Program-made: the position numbers and the translations under genes
In this document: positions 7,713 to 16,652 of the stretch, piece by piece
Layout of the letters: the number at the start of each line of letters is the position of its first letter
Numbering within the stretch: position 1 is the stretch's first letter
Assembly: GCA_021812385.1 (NCBI GenBank)
Contig: JAKANO010000001.1
Coordinates: forward strand, 186,001-250,000
Direction of reading: 5' to 3'
Source of the DNA: Pseudomonadota bacterium
Lineage (GTDB): Bacteria; Pseudomonadota; Gammaproteobacteria; Burkholderiales; Thiobacteraceae
DNA length: 64,000 nucleotides
Notes under the pieces: model-generated
The model's database searches: none
What the model was told of the DNA's origin: nothing
What the model saw: only the letters and a program-made list of their open reading frames with translations

Positions 7713-9956
7713 ATGCGTTTTCGTTTCCCCGTATTTATTATTGATGAAGATTTCCGCACCGAAAATGCCAGCGGATTCGGCGTGCGTGCGCTGGCCAAGG
7801 CCATCGAGGATGAGGGCATGGAAGTGCTGGGAGTGACCAGCTATGGCGACTTGTCCTCGTTCGCCCAGCAGCAATCACGCGCCTCGGCATTCATTCTGTC
7901 GATTGACGACGAAGAGTTGTCCGGTTCGCCGGAGCAGGCGCAGATGGCGCTGGCGAATTTACGCGCCTTCGTCGAAGAAATCCGCTTCCGCAACGCCGAG
8001 ATTCCCATTTTTCTGCATGGCGAAACGCGCACCGCGCGCCATATTCCAAATGACATCTTGCGCGAACTGAACGGCTTCATTCACATGCTGGAAGACACGC
8101 CGGAGTTCCTGGCGCGTTATATCGGACGCGAGGCGCGCGCTTATCTCGATTCCATCGTGCCGCCGTTTTTCCGTGCGCTGACGCATTATGCGGCGGACGG
8201 CTCGTATTCCTGGCACTGCCCGGGGCACTCCGGCGGCGTGGCGTTTTTGAAGAGCCCGATCGGGCAAATGTTCCACCAATTCTTCGGCGAGAACATGCTG
8301 CGCGCCGACGTCTGCAATGCCGTGGAAGAACTCGGGCAGCTGCTTGACCACACCGGCCCGGTGGCGGCCTCGGAACACAATGCAGCGCGCATCTTCAACT
8401 GCGATCACTTGTTCTTCGTGACCAACGGCACCTCGGCCTCAAATAAAATGGTGTGGCATGCAACGGTCGCGCCGAACGATATCGTGTTAGTGGACCGTAA
8501 CTGCCATAAATCGATTCTACACTCGATCATTATGTGCGGCGCAATCCCGGTATTTTTGACGCCGACGCGCAATCACTACGGCATTATCGGCCCCATCCCG
8601 ATGGAAGAATTCCGCCCTGAAAACATCCAGAAAAAAATCGAGTCGCACCCCTTCGCGAAACACATCAAAACCAAGCCGCGCATCCTCACCATCACCCAGA
8701 GCACCTACGACGGCATCGTCTACAACGTCGATACCATCAAGGACTTGCTCGGTAGTTATATTGATACCTTGCATTTCGACGAAGCCTGGCTGCCGCACGC
8801 GACTTTTCACGACTTTTACAAAGGCATGCACGCCATCGGTAAAGATCGCCCACGCTCCAAGGATGCTTTGGTGTTTTCAACGCAATCGACACATAAGCTG
8901 CTGGCCGGCCTGTCGCAAGCATCGCAAATTTTGGTGCAGGATTCCGAGACGCGTAAGCTCGACTATCACAGTTTCAACGAAGCCTATTTGATGCATACCT
9001 CAACCTCGCCGCAATACGCCATTGTGGCCTCGTGTGACGTGGCGGCGGCGATGATGGAGCCGCCAGGCGGCACGGCTTTGGTCGAAGAATCAATTCTGGA
9101 AGCGCTGGATTTTCGCCGCGCCATGCGCAAGGTCGATGGCGAGTTCGGCGATTCCTGGTGGTTCAAGGTGTGGGGGCCGGAAAATCTGGCGGAAGAGGGC
9201 ATCGGCGAACGTGACGATTGGGTGCTGCGCGACAACGAGCGCTGGCATGGCTTCGGGCGTCTGGCTTCAGGATTCAATATGCTGGATCCGATCAAGGCGA
9301 CGATCATCACGCCCGGCTTGGACGTAGATGGCGACTTTGCCGATTGGGGGGTGCCTGCCGCCATCGTCACTAAATATCTCGCCGAGCACGGCGTGATCGT
9401 GGAGAAGGCTGGCCTGTATTCGTTCTTTATCATGTTCACGATCGGCATTACCAAGGGACGATGGAATACCCTGCTCACTGCCTTGCAGCAATTCAAGGCC
9501 GATTTTGATGAAAATCAGCCTTTATGGCGCGTGCTGCCGGAATTCGTCGCCAAACATCCGCGTTACGAAAAAATGGGTTTCAAGGATCTTTGCAACCAGA
9601 TTCACGCGTTGTTTAAAGAAAACGACGTGGCGCGACTGACGACCGAAATGTATTTGTCGGAAATGATGCCGGCGATGAAGCCCGCGGATGCCTTCGCCAA
9701 AATGGCGCATCGCGAGATCGAGCGCGTCGAAATCGATCAACTCGAAGGCCGTATTACCAGCGTATTGCTCACGCCTTATCCACCGGGTATCCCTTTGCTT
9801 ATTCCAGGCGAACGATTTAACGAGACTATCGTGCGGTACTTGAAGTTCGCGCGTGAGTTTAATCAGCGTTTCCCCGGCTTCGAGACCGATATCCATGGAT
9901 TAGTCACGGTGGAGTCTGATGGTCATACACGCTACTTTGTTGATTGCGTAGCCTAG
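7713..9956 (+). CDS. PLP-dependent arginine/lysine/ornithine decarboxylase
   Basis: Fold-type I decarboxylase of the large bacterial class (LdcC/SpeC/AdiA type), 747 residues. The N-terminal ~130 residues are the response-regulator-like wing domain. The PLP core has the aspartate motif HFDEAW and the cofactor lysine in STQSTHKLLAGLSQAS at about residue 390. The C-terminal domain contains TPYPPGIPLLIPGE, typical of the family. A TAGGAGG site lies 6 bp before the ATG. I cannot fix the substrate; arginine, lysine and ornithine are all possible. The product would be a polyamine or its precursor. The neighbour order apbC-dcd-decarboxylase recurs in Betaproteobacteria. Confidence 0.9.
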   Translation: MRFRFPVFIIDEDFRTENASGFGVRALAKAIEDEGMEVLGVTSYGDLSSFAQQQSRASAFILSIDDEELSGSPEQAQMALANLRAFVEEIRFRNAEIPIFLHGETRTARHIPNDILRELNGFIHMLEDTPEFLARYIGREARAYLDSIVPPFFRALTHYAADGSYSWHCPGHSGGVAFLKSPIGQMFHQFFGENMLRADVCNAVEELGQLLDHTGPVAASEHNAARIFNCDHLFFVTNGTSASNKMVWHATVAPNDIVLVDRNCHKSILHSIIMCGAIPVFLTPTRNHYGIIGPIPMEEFRPENIQKKIESHPFAKHIKTKPRILTITQSTYDGIVYNVDTIKDLLGSYIDTLHFDEAWLPHATFHDFYKGMHAIGKDRPRSKDALVFSTQSTHKLLAGLSQASQILVQDSETRKLDYHSFNEAYLMHTSTSPQYAIVASCDVAAAMMEPPGGTALVEESILEALDFRRAMRKVDGEFGDSWWFKVWGPENLAEEGIGERDDWVLRDNERWHGFGRLASGFNMLDPIKATIITPGLDVDGDFADWGVPAAIVTKYLAEHGVIVEKAGLYSFFIMFTIGITKGRWNTLLTALQQFKADFDENQPLWRVLPEFVAKHPRYEKMGFKDLCNQIHALFKENDVARLTTEMYLSEMMPAMKPADAFAKMAHREIERVEIDQLEGRITSVLLTPYPPGIPLLIPGERFNETIVRYLKFAREFNQRFPGFETDIHGLVTVESDGHTRYFVDCVA

Positions 9957-10072
9957 TGCTTTACCGGGTTATATCCTCATTAAAGCTTTAAGAATTTGTC
10001 TTAACCCATTGGCTGGATTAAAAAAGTCTTGCCTTAAAGCGTTTTTTGGTTGTAACTTAGGCGCATAGCCTT

Positions 10073-10103
10073 AGCGGGGAGATTTGTTTTTCCCTGCTGT
10101 TTT
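10073..10103 (+). terminator. Weak terminator-like hairpin after the decarboxylase
   Basis: AGCGGGGA and TCCCTGCT pair over 8 bp (one G-U) around a 10-base loop and are followed by GTTTTAAT. The T run is short, so termination is plausible but not certain. Confidence 0.35.
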
Positions 10104-10158
10104 AATAAAAACAGCTTTATGAACAATAAGTAAGCTAAATATTGCGGAGCAGATGCCG

Positions 10159-11193
10159 ATGACAAAGAATATGAAGAAGCTAATTGTTTCGATGCTGCCC
10201 TTGCTCTTCGCTGCCTCTTTGGCGCAAGCGGAGTGCACTAAATTGCCCAGCGCAGATCGTCTCGATTTCGGCGTTAAAACGGGACTGCAGGAATATGACT
10301 GCCCTAAAGCGGCTGACCCAATTGCCCTGAAAATTCAGCAAGTCGAAAACAAACAAAGCGACGCCAGCGCGCTAGCGCAAAACCTTAAGGGCGATCCAGA
10401 ATTAAGGTCCTCCATGGCGTTGATCGTGGATGAGTCCACCGGCGAAATTATTTATTCCAAAAACGCCGAATACAGAACCTCGATTGCTTCGATTACCAAA
10501 CTCATGACGGCCATGGTGACCTTGGATTCGGGTTTGCCGCTCACCGATAAAATCACCATTAGCAATGACGATATAGATCGTGTCAAAGGCACGCATTCAA
10601 GACTGAAAATCGGTCTTGCATTGACCCGGCGCGAGTTATTGCACCTGGCATTGATGTCCTCGGAGAATCGCGCTGCATCGGCCCTGGCGCGTTCCTATCC
10701 TGGCGGCACGCATGCCTTTGTAGCGGCCATGAACCGGAAAGCGGAACGCCTGGGCATGCATAACACGCATTTTGCGGATTCATCCGGGCTGCGTAGCGAG
10801 AATCAATCGACCGCAGAGGATCTCGCGCGCATGGTGCGTGCCGCACATACCTACCCCATTATTCACGAATTAACCACGACGGCTTCTTATGATCTGCAAA
10901 TGCCGATCTATAAGCATGCACGTTCATTGGCGCACAGAAAACTCGTGCTGCGCAATGTCGCGTTCCGCAATACCAATAAACTGGTGCGTGAAAAGCAATG
11001 GCAGATCGGCATTTCCAAAACCGGGTTCATTAATGAAGCCGGCCATTGTCTGGTGATGCAGGCCACCATTGCCAATCAAGCGCTTATTATTGTGCTGCTT
11101 GACTCGGCTGGGAAATACACGCGAATCGAAGATGCCGTGCGCGTTAAGCACTGGCTGGAGAGCAATAGCAAACCGCCCCGGCGCGTGAGCTGA
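10159..11193 (+). CDS. pbpG: D-alanyl-D-alanine endopeptidase (PBP7-like)
   Basis: Periplasmic serine peptidase of the low-molecular-weight penicillin-binding proteins that cleaves peptidoglycan cross-links; 344 residues. A signal peptide ends near ASLAQA. The three active-site motifs are present: SITK (Ser about residue 111), SEN in MSSENRAAS, and KTG in SKTGFINEAGH. There are two ATGs six bases apart, at 10153 and 10159; the GGAG at 10146-10149 is only 3 nt from the first and 9 nt from the second, so I chose the second. A strong terminator follows. The mature N-terminus carries ~60 residues with two extra cysteines before the catalytic domain. Confidence 0.9.
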   Translation: MTKNMKKLIVSMLPLLFAASLAQAECTKLPSADRLDFGVKTGLQEYDCPKAADPIALKIQQVENKQSDASALAQNLKGDPELRSSMALIVDESTGEIIYSKNAEYRTSIASITKLMTAMVTLDSGLPLTDKITISNDDIDRVKGTHSRLKIGLALTRRELLHLALMSSENRAASALARSYPGGTHAFVAAMNRKAERLGMHNTHFADSSGLRSENQSTAEDLARMVRAAHTYPIIHELTTTASYDLQMPIYKHARSLAHRKLVLRNVAFRNTNKLVREKQWQIGISKTGFINEAGHCLVMQATIANQALIIVLLDSAGKYTRIEDAVRVKHWLESNSKPPRRVS

Positions 11194-11218
11194 ACCAAAC
11201 TTCCTGGTTCTTTCAAAG

Positions 11219-11258
11219 AAACCGAATTGGCGTGAAGCTGATTCGGTTTTGTTTTTTT
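11219..11258 (+). terminator. Intrinsic terminator after pbpG
   Basis: The 9-bp stem AAACCGAAT / ATTCGGTTT with a 13-base loop is followed by TGTTTTTTT. It isolates pbpG from the soe operon. Confidence 0.8.
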
Positions 11259-11485
11259 GGCGAAAGGTTTTTACCGTGTTTTGGCGCGCCAGAGTCGATT
11301 TAATGGGGTGCCACTTTTCCCTGTTCCCGCAGGTGAAAATTAGGATTGACTAATATTCTCAGGCCTAGGATACTTGCGCGTTTTCAGCTGAATATTCAAT
11401 CCTTGCGACCTTAGTATCCCAACTCTTCTATCATAGATTAATCATCCCGGAGATTTCTGGATCCGGCCAGACTCGAGGTTTTACA

Positions 11486-14401
11486 ATGGCGGTAGTTCAC
11501 GACCCACTCAAGCAGCCTGCAGGGCGCATCGAAAATAAAAATACCACCTGTTACATGTGCGCCTGTCGCTGCGGTATTCGTGTGACCTTGAGAGACGGTG
11601 AAGTCCGCTATATCCAGGGCAATCCCGAGCACCCGCTCAATAAAGGCGTGATCTGCGCCAAGGGCGCTTCGGGCATCATGAAGCAATATTCCCCCGCGCG
11701 TTTAACCAAGCCCCTGCGGCGCAAAGCCGGCGCCGAGCGCGGCACGGCCCAGTTCGAGGAAATTTCCTGGGAAGAGACCTTCGATATTCTGGAACAGCGC
11801 CTGAAAAAGCTGCGCGCCACCGACCCGAAAAAATTCGCGCTGTTTACCGGCCGCGACCAGATGCAGGCCCTGACCGGCCTGTTCTCAAAACAATTCGGCA
11901 CCCCCAATTACGCCGCGCATGGCGGTTTTTGCTCGGTCAACATGGCCACCGGCATGATCTACACCATGGGCGGTTCGTTCTGGGAATTTGGCGGGCCCGA
12001 CCTGGACCGCGCCAAATTGTTCGTGATGATCGGCACCGCGGAAGACCATCACTCCAACCCCATGAAAATGGCGCTGTCCAAATTCAAGCGCAACGGTGGC
12101 CGTTTCATTTCCGTGAACCCGATCCGCACCGGTTACTCCGCCATCGCGGACGAATGGGTGCCGATCAAGCCGGGGACTGACGGCGCGCTGATCCTGGCCA
12201 TCATCCACGAGCTGATCCGCACCGGTTTGTATGATCGCGAATTCCTGGTGCAATACTCCAACGCCGCGGAATTGGTCAGCGCGGATGAGCAGAGCGATGA
12301 CTTTGGCTTGTTCGCGCGCACCGATATTCCGCACGCCCCCGATTGTTTCGATCCGCAAGATCGTGTGTGGTGGGACCGCAATCAAAATAAAGCCCTGCAT
12401 GCGCGCACCGCAGGCGCCGATCCCTTTTTGTTGGGTGAATTCATCCTGCCGGATGGGCGCAAGGCCAAGCCGGCCTTTCAACTGCTAAAGGAGCGCGTGG
12501 AAAGCTACACGCCGGAATGGGCCTCCGAAGTCACCGGCATCCCGGTCGAAACCATCCAGCGCCTGGCGCATGAAATGGGCATCACCGCGCGTGACGAGAA
12601 AATCGAATTGCCCATCGCCTGGACCGATGTGTGGGGCAAGGATCACGACACCGTGACCGGCAACCCGGTCGCCTTTCATGCCATGCGCGGCATGGCGGCG
12701 CATTCCAATGGTTTCCAGACCATCCGCGCCTTGACCATCTTGATGTCGATCCTGGGCACCATCGACCGCCCTGGCGGGTTTCGGCACAAGGCGCCGTTTC
12801 CGCGGCCGATTCCACCCTGCGCCAAAACACCCAAGTCGCCCGATGATGTCCAGCCCAATACGCCGCTGAACGGCATGCCCTTGGGCTGGCCGGCGCATCC
12901 GAACGATTTGTTCGTGGATGAAAACGGCCAACCGGTGCGCATCGACAAGGCCTTTTCCTGGGAGTTTCCCTTGGCCGCGCACGGCTTGATGCACAACGTC
13001 ATCACCAATGCCTGGCGCCAGGATCCGTATGCGATCGACACGCTGCTGATCTTCATGTCGAACATGGCCTGGAACTCCACCATGAACACCGACAACGTGC
13101 GCAAGATGCTCAACGACAAGGATGACAGCGGCGAATACAAGATTCCGTTCCTGGTGGTGTGCGATGCCTTCCAGTCCGAGATGGTGGCGTACGCGGATCT
13201 GGTGTTGCCGGACACCACGTATCTGGAACGTCACGACGTCATGAGCATGCTGGATCGCCCGATCTCCGAATTCGACGGCCCGGTCGATTCAGTGCGCATC
13301 CCGGTGGTGCCGCCGACCGGTGAATGCAAGCCGTTCCAGGAAGTATTGATCGAATTAGGCTCGCGTTTGCAATTACCGGCGTTTACCCGTGCCGACGGCA
13401 CGCGCAAGTTCCGCGACTATCCGGACTTCATCACCAATTATGAAACCGAGCCGGGTTCCGGCATCGGCTTCCTGGCCGGTTGGCGCGGCAAGGGCGGCGA
13501 GAAATTCATGAAGGGCGAGCCCAACCCGAACCAGTGGGAAATGTACGAAAAGAACAACTGCGTGTTCCATTACGAAATGCCCAAGTCGTTCCAGTACATG
13601 CGCAACTGGAATCGCGGTTATTTGAACTGGGCGCAGGAGCATCGTTTGTTGCGTCACGCCGAACCAATCAATATCCATATCTATTCCGAGATCCTGATGA
13701 ACTTCCGCCTCGCGGCGCAGGGCAAGCTCGATTGCAAACAGCCGCCGGATCATTTGCGCAAGCGCATCGAAACCTACTTCGATCCGCTGCCGTTTTATTT
13801 CGAGCCGCTGGAAGCCAGCTTGACGGATAAACACAAGTATCCGCTGAACGCGGTGACGCAGCGGCCGATGGCGATGTACCACTCCTGGGATTCGCAAAAT
13901 GCCTGGCTGCGGCAGATTCATGCCTACAACTTCCTGTATGTGCATCCCAAGACCGCGCAGAAACAGGGCATCGATGACGGCAAATGGATGTGGGTGGAAT
14001 CGATGCACGGCAAGGCGCGCTGCTTGTGCCGTTACTCCGAAGCCGTCGAGCCGGGCACGGTGTGGACCTGGAACGCCATCGGCAAGGCCAAGGGCGCTTG
14101 GCGTTTGGATAAGGATGCCAATGAATCCGAGCTGGGGTTTTTGTTGAATCACGTCATCAGCGAAGAGCTGCCGCCGCACGCCGACGGCAAGCACATTTCC
14201 AATTCGGATCCCAACACCGGGCAAGCGGGGTGGTACGACGTGCGCGTGCGCATCTATCCGGCAGGCGCGGATGAGCCGCAAATGAGTTATCCGCAATACG
14301 ATGCGATGCCGGCATTACCGGGCACCGGCAAGACCGGCAAGGTGCTCAAGTATTTTGCGGGCGCGTTTCGCAGGAAGGCAGAGAAGGTAGGCAAGCAATG
14401 A
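11486..14401 (+). CDS. soeA: Molybdopterin oxidoreductase, SoeA-type sulfite dehydrogenase catalytic subunit
   Basis: 971-residue enzyme of the DMSO-reductase/CISM superfamily. The N-terminus binds a [4Fe-4S] cluster through Cys22, Cys25, Cys29 and Cys57 (CYMCACRC, GVICAKGA). Mo-bisPGD domains follow (for example HSNGFQTIRALTILMSILGTIDRPGG and the cofactor-binding C-terminal NAVTQRPMAMYHSWDSQN). There is no twin-arginine signal, so the subunit faces the cytoplasm, as in SoeA of Allochromatium and unlike most DMSO reductases. The gene overlaps the FeS subunit by 4 bp (ATGA) and the membrane subunit comes third: the SoeABC order. Expected reaction: sulfite to sulfate with electrons passed to quinone. 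Alternatives are thiosulfate/polysulfide reductase-like enzymes of the same fold; substrate assignment is by gene order and localisation. Confidence 0.75.
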   Translation: MAVVHDPLKQPAGRIENKNTTCYMCACRCGIRVTLRDGEVRYIQGNPEHPLNKGVICAKGASGIMKQYSPARLTKPLRRKAGAERGTAQFEEISWEETFDILEQRLKKLRATDPKKFALFTGRDQMQALTGLFSKQFGTPNYAAHGGFCSVNMATGMIYTMGGSFWEFGGPDLDRAKLFVMIGTAEDHHSNPMKMALSKFKRNGGRFISVNPIRTGYSAIADEWVPIKPGTDGALILAIIHELIRTGLYDREFLVQYSNAAELVSADEQSDDFGLFARTDIPHAPDCFDPQDRVWWDRNQNKALHARTAGADPFLLGEFILPDGRKAKPAFQLLKERVESYTPEWASEVTGIPVETIQRLAHEMGITARDEKIELPIAWTDVWGKDHDTVTGNPVAFHAMRGMAAHSNGFQTIRALTILMSILGTIDRPGGFRHKAPFPRPIPPCAKTPKSPDDVQPNTPLNGMPLGWPAHPNDLFVDENGQPVRIDKAFSWEFPLAAHGLMHNVITNAWRQDPYAIDTLLIFMSNMAWNSTMNTDNVRKMLNDKDDSGEYKIPFLVVCDAFQSEMVAYADLVLPDTTYLERHDVMSMLDRPISEFDGPVDSVRIPVVPPTGECKPFQEVLIELGSRLQLPAFTRADGTRKFRDYPDFITNYETEPGSGIGFLAGWRGKGGEKFMKGEPNPNQWEMYEKNNCVFHYEMPKSFQYMRNWNRGYLNWAQEHRLLRHAEPINIHIYSEILMNFRLAAQGKLDCKQPPDHLRKRIETYFDPLPFYFEPLEASLTDKHKYPLNAVTQRPMAMYHSWDSQNAWLRQIHAYNFLYVHPKTAQKQGIDDGKWMWVESMHGKARCLCRYSEAVEPGTVWTWNAIGKAKGAWRLDKDANESELGFLLNHVISEELPPHADGKHISNSDPNTGQAGWYDVRVRIYPAGADEPQMSYPQYDAMPALPGTGKTGKVLKYFAGAFRRKAEKVGKQ

Positions 14402-15129
14402 CACAATTAGCCTTAGTCATCGATTTGAATGTGTGCGTCGGCTGCCACGCCTGCGTGACCTCGTGCAAGGAATGGAATACCTCGGGATCGGCCGGTTTCA
14501 TGACCGACGAAAACCCCTACGGCAAAGATCCCACCGGGACTTTTTTCAATCGCGTGCAGACCTATGAGATCGGCGAGTTTCCCAATACCGAGACGCTGCA
14601 TTTTCCCAAGAGCTGCTTGCATTGCGAAGACCCGCCGTGCGTGCCGGTATGCCCCACCGGCGCCAGTTACAAGCGCGAATCCGACGGCATCGTCCTGGTC
14701 GATTACGACAAGTGCATCGGTTGCCGTTATTGTTCCTGGGCCTGCCCCTACGGTGTGCGCGAAATCGATGAAACGCAAAAGGTGATGAAGAAATGCACCC
14801 TGTGCGTGGACCGCATCTATGACCAAAGCTTGCCGGAGTCAGAGCGCAAACCGGCCTGCGTGTTGGCTTGCCCGACCAGTGCGCGCCTGTTCGGCGATGT
14901 GCACGATTCTGAATCCGACGTGTCGGCGGTCATCCGCGAAGAAGGCGGTTATCAGTTAATGCCGGAGTGGGGCACCAAACCCGCGAACCATTATCTGCCG
15001 CGGCGCAAGACGCGCATGCGCATTCATGAAGATGAATTGCAGCGCGCGGATAATCCGCTCAACAAAGAGCAACGCGGCCCGCGCGGCCCGATCGACGCAC
15101 CGACGCTGGATGACAGCACATCCTGGTAA
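14398..15129 (+). CDS. soeB: SoeB-type ferredoxin subunit (four [4Fe-4S])
   Basis: 243-residue electron-transfer subunit of a CISM complex. Four cysteine clusters are readable: CVGCHACVTSC, CLHCEDPPCVPVC, CIGCRYCSWAC and CTLC with CVLAC downstream, enough for four [4Fe-4S] centres carrying electrons from SoeA to the membrane subunit. There is no signal peptide, consistent with a cytoplasmic complex. Translationally coupled to soeA through ATGA and followed after 36 bp by soeC. The C-terminal ~60 residues are polar and lysine/arginine rich, lacking cysteines. Confidence 0.82.
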   Translation: MTQLALVIDLNVCVGCHACVTSCKEWNTSGSAGFMTDENPYGKDPTGTFFNRVQTYEIGEFPNTETLHFPKSCLHCEDPPCVPVCPTGASYKRESDGIVLVDYDKCIGCRYCSWACPYGVREIDETQKVMKKCTLCVDRIYDQSLPESERKPACVLACPTSARLFGDVHDSESDVSAVIREEGGYQLMPEWGTKPANHYLPRRKTRMRIHEDELQRADNPLNKEQRGPRGPIDAPTLDDSTSW

Positions 15130-15165
15130 CAACATTGCCGCATAAAAAGTAAGAGGAAGAAATCA

Positions 15166-16143
15166 ATGCATCCAGCATTCAGTGTGATTTTTTTAACCAC
15201 CCTCATTGGCGTTGGCCAGGGTGTGTTCCTGGCCTTGTTTACCGGCCAGAGTTATTCCGCGCTCGAGCTATTGCCGATTCAGGACAGCATGCGCTTTTAC
15301 GGTAACGGCGCGATTATCGCCCTCGTGTTTTTGATCGGCGGCCTGGTGGCCTCGTTCTTCCATCTGGGGCGTCCCGAGCGCGCTTGGCGTGCGGCAACGC
15401 AATGGCGCACTTCCTGGTTGTCGCGCGAAGTTATCGCCTTGCCGATCCTGATGTTCTTTGTTTTCGTTTATGGTGCGATGCAGCGCTTCGGCTGGGACCA
15501 GACCTTATTCACCAACACTGCCGGTGTTACCTTGCAACTGAGCCTGGTGGTCGCGACCCTCGGCATGCTGGCCACCTTCGCGCTCTTCATCTGCACCGGC
15601 ATGATCTACGCCTGCCTGAAATTCCTGCAGGAATGGTATACGCCGCTCACGGTCATCAACTACACCTTGCTCGGCACCGCGTCCGGGTTTGTCCTGGTCA
15701 CCGCCTTCGCCAGTTACAGCGCGCCGGAGCTCATGCGTTTCTATGGCATCTGGTCGACCATCATTATTGTCGGCGCATTCTTTACCCGTGCGGCCTCACT
15801 GTTCCGCAACAATCGCATCAAGGCGAAATCCACCCTGCAAACGGCCCTGGGTGTCCGGCATAACAAGATTCAACAAAAATCGATGGGCTTCATGGGCGGT
15901 TCGGTGAATACGCGCGACTTCTTCCATCACGCTTCTTTGATGTTCATGAAGCGCATGAAATGGATATTCCTGGTGCTGGTGTTTCCGGTCCCCATCATCC
16001 TGCTATGGCTCGGCATGTCGAACAACAGCACTAGCATTCTGCTGGCTGCGTTTATTGTGCAATACCTGGGGCTCATTGCCGAGCGCTGGTTCTTCTTCGC
16101 CCAGGCGAATCACCCGCAGAACCTGTATTACCAGACGATTTAA
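15166..16143 (+). CDS. soeC: SoeC-type membrane anchor (DmsC/NrfD-like)
   Basis: 325-residue integral membrane protein with eight predicted hydrophobic segments, of the DmsC-like anchor family. The N-terminal MHPAFSVIFLTTLIGVGQG and the loop FFHLGRPERAWRA are hallmarks of this anchor; the HLGRPER region is near the quinone site in relatives. An AAGAGGAAG site lies upstream. It completes the soeABC operon and should feed electrons from sulfite to the quinone pool. No terminator is obvious before tRNA-Arg, which lies on the other strand. Confidence 0.82.
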   Translation: MHPAFSVIFLTTLIGVGQGVFLALFTGQSYSALELLPIQDSMRFYGNGAIIALVFLIGGLVASFFHLGRPERAWRAATQWRTSWLSREVIALPILMFFVFVYGAMQRFGWDQTLFTNTAGVTLQLSLVVATLGMLATFALFICTGMIYACLKFLQEWYTPLTVINYTLLGTASGFVLVTAFASYSAPELMRFYGIWSTIIIVGAFFTRAASLFRNNRIKAKSTLQTALGVRHNKIQQKSMGFMGGSVNTRDFFHHASLMFMKRMKWIFLVLVFPVPIILLWLGMSNNSTSILLAAFIVQYLGLIAERWFFFAQANHPQNLYYQTI

Positions 16144-16201
16144 TCAATTCTGATATCAGCCAAGCTGGGTTGCCTGCCTGGCTGAGTGAATTTGCGCAGA
16201 G

Positions 16202-16277
16202 TGGCGCCCCGAAGACGAATCGAACGTCCGACCTACCCCTTAGGAGGGGGTTGCTCTATCCACTGAGCTACCGGGGC
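16202..16277 (-). tRNA. tRNA-Arg (anticodon CCT)
   Basis: Full cloverleaf on the minus strand: acceptor GCCCCGG/TCGGGGC (one G-U), D arm GCTC/GAGC, anticodon stem ACCCC/GGGGT with loop CTCCTAA (anticodon CCT), T arm GGACG/CGTCT with loop TTCGATT. The discriminator is G and CCA is encoded. A TAAAAT box lies about 17 bp upstream of the 5' end. Confidence 0.95.
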
Positions 16278-16652
16278 GCGAGCGCGTATTTTAGCTGAAA
16301 TTTGTCTTGTCCTTGCGCCTTGAGGCGCGCTTGAAACAATTCAATGTGCTTTGTGCTGGTGTTGGTTGCGCTGAGTACGCAACTAAGAAGTTAAGCTTGA
16401 ACTGGAAATAAAGCGGGTAAGGAATTGTTCCAAAGGAAGTTCTGAAACTTGCACTGTCGAATGTTAGAAAATGCAATAAATCTTAAGTAAAACAGTGATT
16501 GAATTTTTAACTCAGAGGCATAACAATGGAGCGTAAATCCAACTTCGTACACTAAATAATAATTGAGAATAATGTCGAGCTCGGAGCAATCAAGCCTGTT
16601 AGTTGCCGCTGTAACCATCAACTGTAATGCCTCGTATTTCAGGGCGGCATGA
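16278..16652. other. Gene-free spacer (375 bp)
   Basis: The spacer between tRNA-Arg and the GGDEF-EAL gene must hold the tRNA promoter on the minus strand. The rest is AT-rich, with no convincing reading frame, repeat or hairpin that I can see. A small palindrome, GCGCCTTGAGGCGC, lies at about 16315-16328. Confidence 0.5.

Noticed and set aside
13373..14296. 307-codon minus-strand frame opposite soeA
   Set aside because: Antisense shadow of a conserved enzyme, with no start context.
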